Below, piece after piece: positions 16,642-24,230 of a stretch of DNA of 64,000 bases. The notes beneath the pieces were generated by a model that had not been told where the DNA came from, did no database searches, and saw only the letters and a program-made list of their open reading frames with translations. The stretch spans positions 44,254-108,253 of the forward strand of contig NZ_ARXS01000016.1 in the NCBI RefSeq assembly GCF_025532145.1, in the 5' to 3' direction. This DNA is from Alloalcanivorax balearicus MACL04. Its GTDB lineage: Bacteria > Pseudomonadota > Gammaproteobacteria > Pseudomonadales > Alcanivoracaceae. How positions within the stretch are numbered: position 1 is the stretch's first letter; each line of letters opens with the position of its first letter. The position numbers were made by a program, and so were the translations under genes.

Positions 16642-17064
16642 ATGGGTAACCCCGTTCAACGCCCCCTGCCCGACATCGAGGACCCGCTCTATCAGGCTCA
16701 CTTCCAGGGCCTGAAAGACCAGCAACTGCGGGTACAGCAATGCGACGCCTGCGGTCAGTTGCAATGGCCGCCCCGGGACCTGTGCAAACAGTGCCACGGC
16801 GACCGTTTCCACTGGCCGGTGATGCCCGATCAGGCGGTGGTCTACACCTACTCCGTGGTGTACCGCGCGCCCCACCCCTGGTTCAAGGAGCATCTGCCCT
16901 ACGCCATCGTCGTCGCCGAACTGGAAAACGGCTTAAGACTGCTCGGTAACGCCTTCGGCGCAGACGTGGAGAAGATTCAATGCGGCGTGCGTGTGAAGGC
17001 GCACTTTCAGCACGACGAGGACAGCGGTGTCTGCTTTTTGCGGTGGGTGCCCACGACGAGTTAA
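16642..17064 (+). CDS. Zn-ribbon/OB-fold protein (DUF35), partner of the thiolase-fold enzyme
   Basis: About 140 residues. Four cysteines in CDACG and CKQCHG (residues 34, 37, 48, 51 from this start) form an N-terminal zinc ribbon, followed by an OB-fold. DUF35 proteins bind acyl-CoA and activate Ltp2-type thiolase-fold partners. I prefer the ATG at 16642 to an upstream one at 16615 because the preceding nine residues are not conserved-looking and a GAGGAC site lies just before it. The short spacing to the upstream gene indicates one operon. Confidence 0.85.
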   Translation: MGNPVQRPLPDIEDPLYQAHFQGLKDQQLRVQQCDACGQLQWPPRDLCKQCHGDRFHWPVMPDQAVVYTYSVVYRAPHPWFKEHLPYAIVVAELENGLRLLGNAFGADVEKIQCGVRVKAHFQHDEDSGVCFLRWVPTTS

Positions 17065-17065
17065 T

Positions 17066-17156
17066 CGAAGCCGCTGTGGGAAGCTGCCTTGGCAGCGAAT
17101 TGCTTTCCTGCCGTTGGCGATTCGCTTGCAAGCAAGTCTCCCACAGCGGCTTCGTA
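17066..17156. repeat. REP doublet inside the catabolic operon
   Basis: Inverted REP units between the DUF35 gene and the TRAP transporter genes. A stem-loop here could separate expression of the enzyme genes from that of the transporter. Confidence 0.85.
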
Positions 17157-17212
17157 GGCAGAACAAAGCGAATCAACCAACGCCATTCCTAAAACAAATC
17201 CAGGAGCGTTCC

Positions 17213-18358
17213 ATGAATCCCATCAGAACGATGCTGATCACCATAACCACACTCACCCTGTTCACCCTTGCCGGCTGCTCCGGCGAAGCCGGTGACATCA
17301 GTGACACCGCCAATGCCAGCGGCGAAAAAAGCACCGAAACCTCCCAGGAAACCTTCACCTGGAAAATGGTCAGCACCTGGAGCGACACCTCCAGCTCCGG
17401 CGAATACGAACAGGAATTCGTTGACCTGGTGGACCAGCTCAGCAACGGCCGCCTGAAAATCAAACGCTATTCCCAAGGCCAGTTGGTCAGCCCGACCCAG
17501 GTGCTTGACACCGTCAGCAAAGGCACCGTGCAAGCCGGTGGCGACTGGCCCAACTACTGGTCCGGCAAGAACACCGCCTTCGATCTGCTCGGCTCCCATG
17601 TCATGGGCTTCAGCGGTTTCGACTTTTTCCAATGGATCTACGCCGCCGGCGGCCTGGAGCAATACAACCGCATTTACGGCCAGTTCAACACGGTCTATTT
17701 CCCGATCACCACCCTGGGCACCGAGTCCGGCATTCGCTCCAATGTGCCGATCCGCGGCCTGGAAGATTACAAAGGCCTGAAAGTGCGTATCGCCGGCCTG
17801 ATCCAGACCCGGGTAATGACCGAGCTCGGCGCCTCGCCGGTATCCATCGGCGTCTATGACGTCTATGAAGCACTGCAACGGGGTGTGGTGGACGCCGGCG
17901 AAGTGGGCGGCCCGGACTCCGACGAAATCCTGCACCTGCAGGACGTCACCAAATACTGGTCCACCCCGGGCTGGCATCAGAGCGCGGCGGTCTACGGCAT
18001 CGCCATCAACAAGGACGCCTGGAACGAGCTGCCCGAGGACCTACAGAACATCGTCGCCACCGCCAGCGAAGCGATCATGGCCCGCTCCAGCGCCAACCGG
18101 AATTACATGGATGGCGTCGCCGCGCAACGGTTCGAGGAGGAGTACGGCATCGAAGTCAACCAAATGCCCGACCAGGATCTGAAAACCATCGAAGGCATCG
18201 TCAACAAGGCGGTACGCGACATCGCCGCCAAGAACCCGGACTTCCAGGAAGTGCTGGAAAGCCAGCAAGCCTACCTCAAAGCCTACGCGCCCTACCGCCG
18301 CATGCAGGGCCCCTGGAGCTTCGGCACCAATGAACTCAACGGCTACCGGCTGGATTGA
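17213..18358 (+). CDS. TRAP transporter substrate-binding lipoprotein (DctP type)
   Basis: A protein of about 381 residues starting at an ATG with an AGGAG site. The signal peptide ends in a lipobox TLAGC, so it should be a lipid-anchored binding protein rather than a free periplasmic one. The body has typical DctP features: WKMVSTWSD at the first strand, then GVYDVYEALQRGVVDAGE, the segment contacting the ligand carboxylate. It would capture an organic acid for the two downstream membrane subunits. The preceding acyl-CoA ligase suggests that the imported acid is then activated to CoA. The next gene starts at the stop codon. Confidence 0.92.
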   Translation: MNPIRTMLITITTLTLFTLAGCSGEAGDISDTANASGEKSTETSQETFTWKMVSTWSDTSSSGEYEQEFVDLVDQLSNGRLKIKRYSQGQLVSPTQVLDTVSKGTVQAGGDWPNYWSGKNTAFDLLGSHVMGFSGFDFFQWIYAAGGLEQYNRIYGQFNTVYFPITTLGTESGIRSNVPIRGLEDYKGLKVRIAGLIQTRVMTELGASPVSIGVYDVYEALQRGVVDAGEVGGPDSDEILHLQDVTKYWSTPGWHQSAAVYGIAINKDAWNELPEDLQNIVATASEAIMARSSANRNYMDGVAAQRFEEEYGIEVNQMPDQDLKTIEGIVNKAVRDIAAKNPDFQEVLESQQAYLKAYAPYRRMQGPWSFGTNELNGYRLD

Positions 18359-18360
18359 TC

Positions 18361-18891
18361 ATGCAGGCCATACGCCACCTTATCCGTATTCTCGACGGCA
18401 TCAGCGACTGGGTCGGCCGCATCGGCGCCTGGTCGGTGCTGGCGATGATGCTGGTCACCGTGTTCGAAGTGGTCAGCCGCCGGGTCTTCAACGCGCCCGG
18501 CATCTGGGCCTTCGAGACCATCACCATGCTGTTCGGCTTCCACTTCATGATCGTGGCCGCCTATGCCCTGCTGCATCGCAGCATCGTCTCGGTGGACCTG
18601 CTCTACGAGCACCTGGCTCCACGAGCGCAAGCGCTGCTCAGCATCGTCAGCTACCTGGTGCTGTTCTTCCCGTTCGTGATCACCGTGGCGGTCCACGGCA
18701 TCGGCTTCACCGAGTATTCCTGGTCCATGGGCGAAACCAGCAACACCGCCTTCGCGCCACCACTGTATCCGTTCAAGGCGGTGATTCCGGTCTGCTTCGC
18801 CCTGCTGGCGCTGCAAGGCCTCTCGGAAACCCTCAAACACCTTCTGGTACTGATCGAAGGCGGCGACCAGCCGGAGGCGCAACATGAATGA
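18361..18891 (+). CDS. TRAP transporter small permease (DctQ type)
   Basis: A protein of about 176 residues with four predicted membrane spans, the DctQ-type small subunit. A TTG at 18355 overlapping the previous stop codon is an alternative start, but ATG at 18361 is more usual. It pairs with the large subunit encoded next, with an eight-base overlap. Residues such as EVVSRRVFN near the second span are typical of the family. Confidence 0.9.
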   Translation: MQAIRHLIRILDGISDWVGRIGAWSVLAMMLVTVFEVVSRRVFNAPGIWAFETITMLFGFHFMIVAAYALLHRSIVSVDLLYEHLAPRAQALLSIVSYLVLFFPFVITVAVHGIGFTEYSWSMGETSNTAFAPPLYPFKAVIPVCFALLALQGLSETLKHLLVLIEGGDQPEAQHE

Positions 18892-20206
18892 AGTCTGGAT
18901 CATCGCCGGCATGTTCGCCGCGCTGCTGCTGGGCATCGCCACCGGCCACCCGATCGCCTTCGTGTTCGGCGGCATCGCCATGCTGTTCGGTCTCACCAGT
19001 TGGGGCACCGGCATCATCGACATTTTTGTCAGCGCCGTGTTCTCCACCATGAACAACTACACCCTGGTGGCGATCCCGTTGTTCACGTTGATGGCCAACT
19101 TCCTGTCGCGATCGGCGGTGGCGGAAGGCCTGTTCGAGTCGCTGCGCTACCTGCTGGGCCCGGTGCGCGGCGGCCTGGCGGTGGCGGTGATCGTGGTCTC
19201 CACCATCTTCGCCGCCACCACCGGCATCGTCGGCGCCTCGGTGGTCACCATGGGGCTGCTGGCCGCCCCGGTGCTGGAAAAATACGGCTACCGCAAGGAA
19301 ATCTCCGCCGGGGTGATCACCGCCGGCGGCACCCTCGGCGTACTGATCCCGCCCAGCATCATGCTGATCGTCATGGGCAATGAAGCGGAGCTGTCGGTGG
19401 GCAAGCTGTTCCTGGCCGCCATCGTGCCAGGGCTGCTGTTGTCGCTGTGCTACGTGCTGTACGTGCTGGGGCTATGCTGGCGCTACCCGGAACGGGGCCC
19501 CGCGCTCAGCCCGGAAGAAGCCGCCGCCATGCCGGTTGGCAAACGCATCAGCGGCGCGCTGGTCAATCTGGTGCCACCGGTGATTCTGGTGGCGGCGGTG
19601 CTCGGCTCGATCTTCTCCGGCTGGGCCACCCCCACCGAAGCCTCCGGCGTCGGCGCCTTCGTCGCCCTGCTGATGACCATCGCCTACGGCCGCTTCAGCC
19701 TCACCATGCTCAAGGAATCGGTGCAGGAAACCGCCAAGATCACCGCCATGGCGATGGTCACCATCGTCGGCGCGGTGTGCTTCACCGCCCTGTTCCACAG
19801 CATGGACGGCGACCAGATCATCGTCGATTTCGTCAGCCATCTGAACCTGAACAAATGGGGCGTCTACCTGGTGATCATGGTGCTGACGTTCGTCCTCGGC
19901 GCCTTCATCGACTGGATTGCCATCGTGCTGATCCTGTTCCCGATCTTCCTGCCGCTGATCCGGCAATACGATCTGGACCCGCTGTGGGTGATCACCTGCG
20001 TGGCGGTGATGCTGCAAACCGCCTTCCTGACCCCGCCGGTGGGCGGCAGCCTGTTCTACTTCAAAGGCGTGGCACCACCGGGCATGCAATGGGGCCACAT
20101 CCTGCGCGGCGCCCTGCCCTTCGTGGCGGTGATGCTGGTGGTCGTGGTGCTGATTTCCCTGTTCCCGCAACTGGTCCTGTGGCTACCCGGGCAGGCGAAG
20201 TTCTGA
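18884..20206 (+). CDS. TRAP transporter large permease (DctM type)
   Basis: A 440-residue integral membrane protein with about twelve spans. Conserved elements include GHPIAFVFGG near the N-terminus, GGTLGVLIPPSIMLIVMG mid-protein, and TPTEASGVGAF. It forms the Na+- or H+-coupled translocation channel with DctQ and uses substrate delivered by the DctP lipoprotein. It is the last gene of the plus-strand catabolic/uptake unit; the next gene belongs to a TA module with its own promoter. Confidence 0.94.
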   Translation: MNEVWIIAGMFAALLLGIATGHPIAFVFGGIAMLFGLTSWGTGIIDIFVSAVFSTMNNYTLVAIPLFTLMANFLSRSAVAEGLFESLRYLLGPVRGGLAVAVIVVSTIFAATTGIVGASVVTMGLLAAPVLEKYGYRKEISAGVITAGGTLGVLIPPSIMLIVMGNEAELSVGKLFLAAIVPGLLLSLCYVLYVLGLCWRYPERGPALSPEEAAAMPVGKRISGALVNLVPPVILVAAVLGSIFSGWATPTEASGVGAFVALLMTIAYGRFSLTMLKESVQETAKITAMAMVTIVGAVCFTALFHSMDGDQIIVDFVSHLNLNKWGVYLVIMVLTFVLGAFIDWIAIVLILFPIFLPLIRQYDLDPLWVITCVAVMLQTAFLTPPVGGSLFYFKGVAPPGMQWGHILRGALPFVAVMLVVVVLISLFPQLVLWLPGQAKF

Positions 20207-20224
20207 AGCGTCCAGGCAGTTCAC

Positions 20225-20268
20225 TTGACTCCCAATATGGGAGAGCGTATTTTCTCCCAAAAAGGGAG
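20225..20268 (+). promoter_or_regulatory. higBA promoter with two operator palindromes
   Basis: TTGACT (20225-20230), a 17-base spacer and TATTTT (20248-20253) form a sigma-70-like promoter. Two copies of CTCCC-N5-GGGAG lie at 20229-20243 and 20254-20268, centred 25 bases apart and covering the promoter spacer and transcription start. Autorepression by the HigA antitoxin is the likely function. Confidence 0.75.
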
Positions 20269-20273
20269 GAATG

Positions 20274-20573
20274 ATGAGAGTCATCGCCAAACGGACGGTA
20301 AAGGCGTTTTGGGAACAGCCGGGGCACAGCGACGCTCAAACGCCTCTCATCGAGTGGTACAACATGCTGCTAAAAGCGACATGGGCTACCCCGAATGAGC
20401 TGAAGGCCGACATCGCCACAGCCAGCATTCTTAAAGGAGGGCGTGTGGTCTTCAATATAGGGGGGAACAAATACCGGGTGATCGTTGCGATCCGGTATGA
20501 CAAACAGATTGCCTGGGTACGCTTCATTGGTACCCACGCTCAGTATGATGAGGTTGATGCGGAGACGATATGA
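20274..20573 (+). CDS. higB: HigB-family mRNA interferase toxin
   Basis: About 99 residues matching the HigB family (PF09907): an N-terminal VIAKRTVKAFWEQP, the central ADIATASILKGGRVVFNIGGNKYR, and a C-terminal IGTHAQYDEVDAET. Such toxins cut mRNA at the ribosome. ATGs at 20271 and 20274 are both possible; the AGGGAGGA site is very close, favouring the second. It overlaps the antitoxin start (ATGATG) and has toxin-first order, as usual for hig loci. The gene looks complete. Confidence 0.92.
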   Translation: MRVIAKRTVKAFWEQPGHSDAQTPLIEWYNMLLKATWATPNELKADIATASILKGGRVVFNIGGNKYRVIVAIRYDKQIAWVRFIGTHAQYDEVDAETI

Positions 20574-20935
20574 TGAATATTCAGCCGATCCATACCGACG
20601 CCGATCTGGAGCGCGCCTTTGCTCGCATGGAGCAGCTGTGGACCGCCGAAGAAGGCTCGGAGGAAGCCGATGAGCTGGAGGTACTGTCCATTCTGATCGA
20701 GAAGTACGAGGATAAGCACTACCCCATCGGTCCATCCGATCCAATTGAAGCCATTAAATTCCGCATGGAACAATTAGGGCTTACCAACCAGGACTTGGAG
20801 CCCTACATAGGTTCCAGTGGCCGGGTTTCCGAAGTCTTGAACCGGAAAAGAGGGCTCAGCCTGAATATGATCCGGCGTCTCCATCACGGTCTGAGAATTC
20901 CCTATGAAAGCCTGATGAGCGACGCCGCCGCCTAG
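20573..20935 (+). CDS. higA: HigA-type antitoxin, XRE-family HTH
   Basis: A protein of about 120 residues. An N-terminal acidic helical region (about 1-60) is followed by an XRE/cro helix-turn-helix (IKFRMEQLGLTNQDLEPYIG, then VSEVLNRKR). It should bind the HigB toxin and repress the operon at the two upstream palindromes. Alternative ATGs at 20570 and 20573 overlap the higB stop codon. The module lies at the junction with the duplicated ligase fragments. Confidence 0.92.
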   Translation: MNIQPIHTDADLERAFARMEQLWTAEEGSEEADELEVLSILIEKYEDKHYPIGPSDPIEAIKFRMEQLGLTNQDLEPYIGSSGRVSEVLNRKRGLSLNMIRRLHHGLRIPYESLMSDAAA

Positions 20936-20969
20936 CCGGAGCGTTCCAACTGCCCCAGCACCGGAAGCC

Positions 20970-21197
20970 GCATTCGCCAGCAGGCTGGCTCCCACGGAAA
21001 CCTCAACTACGAAGCCCCTGTGGGAGCTGCCCGGGCGGCGCTCCGCTTGGCGGCGAATTATTTTCCCTGCCGTTGGCAATTCGCTTGCAAGCAAGCCTCC
21101 CACAGCGGCTCCGTGGCGTAATCCGTGGGAGCCAGCCTGTTGGCGAATGCGGCTTCCGGTGCCAGGATTCGGTTGCAGGCAATCTTCCCACAGCCGC
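20970..21197. repeat. REP cluster downstream of higBA
   Basis: About four REP halves in mixed orientation. The stretch from 21073 on also matches, base by base apart from small differences, the region just downstream of the full ligase gene (24989 onward), so it is part of the duplicated unit rather than an independent REP insertion. Confidence 0.8.
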
Positions 21198-21204
21198 TCA
21201 GAAA

Positions 21205-21490
21205 TCAGCTTTGCGCCGTTTCTCCCCCACCCTCCGGCGTCGCCTTCAACAAACACCAGCACGCCGTCAGCATCCCGAGAAAGCCGGACAACCCGCGCAC
21301 ATCCCGCAATAGGGACTGCGTCAGCCCGAAACCGATGAACGCCCCCACCACGATCACCCCGGACAAGGCCAGCGCCTGCCCCTGAACATCCCTGCGACGC
21401 CGCAAGTGTGTAGCGAACAGGAAGAGCGGCACACCGTACAGCAGCAATAACGAAATCAGCCCCACCAGACCACGGCGGGCAGCGGTATCG
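21205..21490 (-). pseudogene. duplicated 3' end of the O-antigen ligase gene, copy A
   Basis: About 95 codons matching the C-terminus of the ligase at 25137-26447, including the segments LLLYGVPL, GFGLTQSLLRDVRG and GMLTACWCLLKATPEG. It has no start of its own and stops matching at 21490, three bases from the stop codon of the neighbouring antitoxin gene. Homology continues on the other side through the downstream REPs to 21073, giving a duplicated unit of about 420 bases in direct orientation. Confidence 0.88.
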
Positions 21491-21492
21491 AC

Positions 21493-21798
21493 CTATGCCA
21501 ACACCTCAATGCCCTTACGGTCCACCAGATTCAACAACTTCAAAGACGGCCCGTTAGGGCTTTTGGCTCCTCGTTCCCATTTTTGAACCGTAGACGGGCT
21601 AGTATTCAAATAGGCCGCAAAAACCGCCTGACTGGCTTTGTTGCGAGTACGAATTTGCTTAATCTGGACTGCCGTGTACTTTTTTACTGGCGGTAAACAA
21701 AGCGCATCAAACTCGCGCATGGTTACCTCATCCAACACGCCCGCGTTTTGTAGGTCTTTTGCACCTTCATGCACCACATCCAAAATCGACTTATCCAC
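21493..21798 (-). CDS. NadS/HigA2-type antitoxin, XRE HTH
   Basis: A 101-residue protein with an XRE helix-turn-helix in its C-terminal half (AVFAAYLNTSPSTVQKWERG, then PSGPSLKLLNLVD-like). The N-terminal MDKSILDVVHEGAKDLQNAG is typical of the antitoxin partner of RelE-like toxins in the NadS group. The start overlaps the end of the toxin gene by eight bases, so the pair is toxin first. Its stop codon abuts ligase fragment A. Confidence 0.88.
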   Translation of the reverse strand: MDKSILDVVHEGAKDLQNAGVLDEVTMREFDALCLPPVKKYTAVQIKQIRTRNKASQAVFAAYLNTSPSTVQKWERGAKSPNGPSLKLLNLVDRKGIEVLA

Positions 21799-22171
21799 CG
21801 TCTTCTACCTCGATCTTGATCAACGCCCCAGCCTTTATGGCCTTGCGCAATTCCTCGGCACCGTAACCCAGCAGAACCCTCGCATAGGCTTTCAACGCCT
21901 TCAATTCAGCCCCCTGAATATTCGCCCTGATATTCTTGGCGAAGCCATAGACAAAAAATACCTTATTACCTTGCCTGTAGGCGATCAGGGTTCGAGCCCC
22001 GCCTCTCTTGCCACGACCAGCCAAAGAAACGCGTTTTTTCAGCACATTTCCACCTAGATCGGCGTCAATGAGCCCCTTTTCTATTTCTGCGACAGCCTGG
22101 CACAAGTCACCATCCTCTATTCCTTCCCCTGCTGCCCATTTAGCAAACTCTTTGTTCTTATATATTTGCAT
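21791..22171 (-). CDS. RelE/HigB2-type toxin
   Basis: About 126 residues. It starts with MQIYKNKEFAKWA and contains LIDADLGGNVLKKRVSLAGRGKRGGARTLIAY split across the central sheet, with FFVYGFAKN, all typical of the RelE family that pairs with NadS antitoxins. ATGs at 22174 and 22171 are adjacent; a GGGTGGG lies just upstream. The larger reading frame upstream is not conserved. It acts as a ribosome-dependent mRNA interferase in known relatives. The gene looks intact. Confidence 0.88.
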   Translation of the reverse strand: MQIYKNKEFAKWAAGEGIEDGDLCQAVAEIEKGLIDADLGGNVLKKRVSLAGRGKRGGARTLIAYRQGNKVFFVYGFAKNIRANIQGAELKALKAYARVLLGYGAEELRKAIKAGALIKIEVEDGG

Positions 22172-22353
22172 CATCCCACCCAACGAACCATAGCACCAAG
22201 TGCCATAAAAAATAACCCCATCCCTCTTTCCATGGACACCTGAACAATTGGTTAGGCCATGGATTGCCTCCCACAATATACTGGCCATACGATCAGTATC
22301 AAGTAGGCTTGGCCAGACCCCAGGCCAGTATCGTTACCTTGTAGGAGATCAAT

Positions 22354-22493
22354 CGGTGGGAAGCTTGCCGGGCGGCTCCCACAGCGGCTTCGTAGCTGAG
22401 GTTTCTGTGGGAGCCAGCCTGCTGGCGGATGCGGCCTCCGGTGCCAGGATTCGCTTGCAGGCGGAGCGCCGCCCGGCAATCTTCCCACAGCAG
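22354..22493. repeat. REP cluster
   Basis: REP halves at 22354-22392 and 22405-22493. The second part matches the REP block lying just after the full ligase gene (25040-25133), so it belongs to the duplicated unit. Confidence 0.8.
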
Positions 22494-22499
22494 CTCAGA

Positions 22500-22632
22500 A
22501 ATCAGCTTTGCGCCGTTTCTCTCGCACCCTCCGGCGTCGCCTTCAACAAACACCAGCACGCCGTCAGCACCCCGAGAAAGCCGGACAACCCGCGCACGTC
22601 CCGCAACAGGGACTGCGTCAGCCCGCGACCGT
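22500..22632 (-). pseudogene. duplicated 3' end of the O-antigen ligase gene, copy B
   Basis: About 44 codons equal to the C-terminus of the ligase (GLTQSLLRDVRGLSG, then LTACWCLLKATPEG) followed by the same downstream REP block. Homology breaks at about 22632, where it switches directly to a fragment of a vapB-like gene. Confidence 0.85.
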
Positions 22633-22683
22633 ATCAAAGACACCACCGTTGAACTGAATGAGGGGCACCTGAGCGGGTTTCAG
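22631..22683 (-). pseudogene. 3' fragment of a vapB-like antitoxin gene
   Basis: About 50 bases match the end of the vapB gene at 24545-24784 with few differences, reading KPAQVPLIQFNGGVFDT against KPAQVPPIQFKGDVFDT in the intact gene. It is fused to ligase fragment B without start or stop of its own. It shows that a second, related vapBC module was once present here. Confidence 0.75.
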
Positions 22684-22711
22684 CATGATGTACTCAAAAT
22701 GTTGTTCGGAA

Positions 22712-23112
22712 TCAGTTTGGTTTAGAGGATGCCAATGCAGCGCGGCCTTTTTCCGTTAAGCGGTATTGCTGCAAGCGGCTATTGGGTTTGTCTGGCAGGG
22801 TGTATTCAATATAGCCTTCCGACAATGCTGGGCGGAGGTAGAGTTTTTCAAAATTATCACGACCTCGAAGCCCAAGGGTATTCATCATCTCCTTACGGCT
22901 CATTGGCACTTGCAACACCGCAATGAGCTTGGCGACTTGCCCTGTGACTTGCCCTCCCACTCTTCCAGCCTCATCCATCGGCATACTCAATCGCACAAAC
23001 TGGGACACGAAAGTAAACTGCTCCCGAGAGTAGGCTTTAAGAATGCGCGGCATGGAATAGCCGGAAAAGAAATCCTCCTGCTCTTTGCCAGGATGGATAA
23101 TCGCCGCCGAGG
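22712..23112 (-). pseudogene. C-terminal remnant of an AlbA_2/AAA-4 (RecG-C-like) ATP-binding regulator
   Basis: About 130 codons encode the end of a COG2865-type protein: an ATPase-like tail (MPRILKAYSREQF) followed by a winged helix (QVTGQVAKLIAVLQ, MNTLGLRGRDNF, PDKPNSRLQQYRLTEKG). The N-terminal two-thirds are missing. The break coincides with the tip of an IS3-type end at 23113, so IS insertion followed by deletion is the probable cause. The open frame continues into the IS DNA but the protein there is not natural. Confidence 0.8.
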
Positions 23113-23280
23113 TGAATCGCCCCGGTTTTGTCGGAGGCTCCAAACCTTGAGAGGATGGAGCAATGAGCAAACCAATGAGATACCCCCCAGAGTTCCGGGA
23201 GCGGGCTATGCGGATGCTGCTGGAGCAGCAAGATAAATACGACGCCCAGTGGGCAGCGATGAACTCCATCGCGACCAAGG
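23113..23280 (+). mobile_element. IS3-family remnant: left end plus start of orfA
   Basis: The segment begins with TGAATCGCCCCGG, a typical IS3-group terminal repeat. After a GGAG site it has an ATG at 23163 opening a frame MSKPMRYPPEFRERAMRML, the usual OrfA N-terminus. After about 39 codons it is cut off at 23280 by REP-like sequence. The rest of the element is absent. Confidence 0.8.
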
Positions 23281-23311
23281 CAGCTTCCCACAGTGTGAGC
23301 TACGAAGTCTT

Positions 23312-23599
23312 CTACTCTTGATCAGGCGGCCACAGGCGCGCTGTATGCACGACGTTCAGCACACGAACCTGGCCTTCCACGACTTCATATACAAACATGT
23401 AACTGGGATGGACGACCAACTCTTGAGTACCTGGAGCACGGCCAGGCCGCCCGCCGTCGGGATGATCCAACAGCAACGCGGCCTTGTCGGAAAACAACGC
23501 ATCAAGCCTCAAGGCCGCCAGCGGATTTCCCGACTCTATGTAATCGTAAATGTCATCACGGTCCTGTATTGCCTCTGGCGTCCAAACCAGCTCCATCAC
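23312..23599 (-). CDS. RelE/ParE-family toxin
   Basis: A 95-residue protein with the ParE/RelE fold signature: WTPEAIQDRDDIYDYIESGNP at the N-terminus, DHPDGGRPGR in the middle, and a C-terminal VLNVVHTARLWP. It overlaps the antitoxin stop by four bases (ATGA), antitoxin first. Targets in the family are either gyrase (ParE) or ribosome-bound mRNA (RelE); the sequence alone does not decide. It appears intact. Confidence 0.88.
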   Translation of the reverse strand: MMELVWTPEAIQDRDDIYDYIESGNPLAALRLDALFSDKAALLLDHPDGGRPGRAPGTQELVVHPSYMFVYEVVEGQVRVLNVVHTARLWPPDQE

Positions 23600-23883
23600 T
23601 TCGCCTTCGCCAAGCGAGCGCGAGTTGCGGCACGGCGGGCAGCAAACCTGGCCTCAACATCAGCGTCAGGGATGAGGTTCCCTGCTTCCGCCGAGGCTCG
23701 TGATTGCTCCACCTTGGTAATCAGCCAGTCGTCGTAATCCTGTGCTTGCTGCTGCCGCGCCACATAATCACGCATGAAGTCGCGCAGAAGCTGGGCCCCA
23801 GTGCGGTCGTGAGCTTTGGCCGCACTGGCGAATTCCGCTTTCAGACCCTCATCGACCCGAAAGGTGAAGGTAGCATCGCTCAT
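23596..23883 (-). CDS. RHH-type antitoxin partner of the RelE/ParE toxin
   Basis: A 95-residue protein whose N-terminus (TFTFRVDEGLKAEFASAAKAHDR as strand then helix) fits a RelB/DinJ- or CopG-like ribbon-helix-helix. A long charged helix follows (VEARFAARRAATRAR), ending in a lysine-rich tail. A GGGAGGA ribosome site precedes the ATG. It should neutralise the downstream toxin and bind the palindrome upstream. Confidence 0.87.
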   Translation of the reverse strand: MSDATFTFRVDEGLKAEFASAAKAHDRTGAQLLRDFMRDYVARQQQAQDYDDWLITKVEQSRASAEAGNLIPDADVEARFAARRAATRARLAKAK

Positions 23884-23896
23884 GACATTCCTCCCA

Positions 23897-23926
23897 TGTG
23901 TTACATATTAAATACAAGGTAACACA
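23897..23926 (-). promoter_or_regulatory. operator palindrome of the RHH/ParE module
   Basis: Eight-base arms TGTGTTAC and GTAACACA are separated by 14 AT-rich bases. The palindrome lies 14 bases upstream of the antitoxin start and overlaps an AT-rich -10-like stretch, as expected for autorepression. Confidence 0.7.
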
Positions 23927-23965
23927 TTAATCCGTGGCGTCGCTACCTCCTGCCGCGGCCAGCCA

Positions 23966-24088
23966 ACCGTCCCTTCTCTCCCAACCTCCGGCGTCGCCTT
24001 CAACAAACACCAACACGCCGTCAGCATCCCGAGAAAGCCGGACAACCCGCGCACATCCCGCAACAGGGACTGCGTCAGCCCCAAGCCG
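23966..24088 (-). pseudogene. duplicated 3' end of the O-antigen ligase gene, copy C
   Basis: About 40 codons matching the ligase C-terminus (FIGLGLTQSLLRDV, then GMLTACWCLLKATPE). Homology ends near 24088 on one side and 23966 on the other, without the downstream REP block. This is the shortest and most trimmed copy. Confidence 0.85.
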
Positions 24089-24127
24089 ATGAATACCACC
24101 AGGTTCTGATAGCCTGAACCCATTATT

Positions 24128-24170
24128 CCTACTGGGTAAAGGAAGGCCAGGGAGCAGCGAAGGTCCGCTC
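24128..24170 (-). pseudogene. 5' fragment of a DegT-type aminotransferase gene
   Basis: A 24-base stretch at 24128-24151 matches the start region of the aminotransferase gene at 37843-37866 with one mismatch, and AAGGTCC follows at similar spacing. It encodes a degenerate version of its N-terminus. It indicates that a related aminotransferase gene once adjoined the ligase. Confidence 0.6.
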
Positions 24171-24230
24171 AGGAAATTAATCCAGAGATGCATTCAGTGA
24201 GGATCGAGCAGGGAAAACCGGGAAAAAAAC

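Larger units (their letters stand above)
22175..22711. other. intergenic mosaic: promoter region, REPs, ligase and vapB fragments
   Basis: About 540 bases without an intact gene. From right to left in the minus direction it holds a short vapB-like 3' remnant (22631-22683), ligase fragment B (about 22500-22632), a REP cluster (22354-22493), and the presumed promoter of the RelE/NadS pair. Confidence 0.7.
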
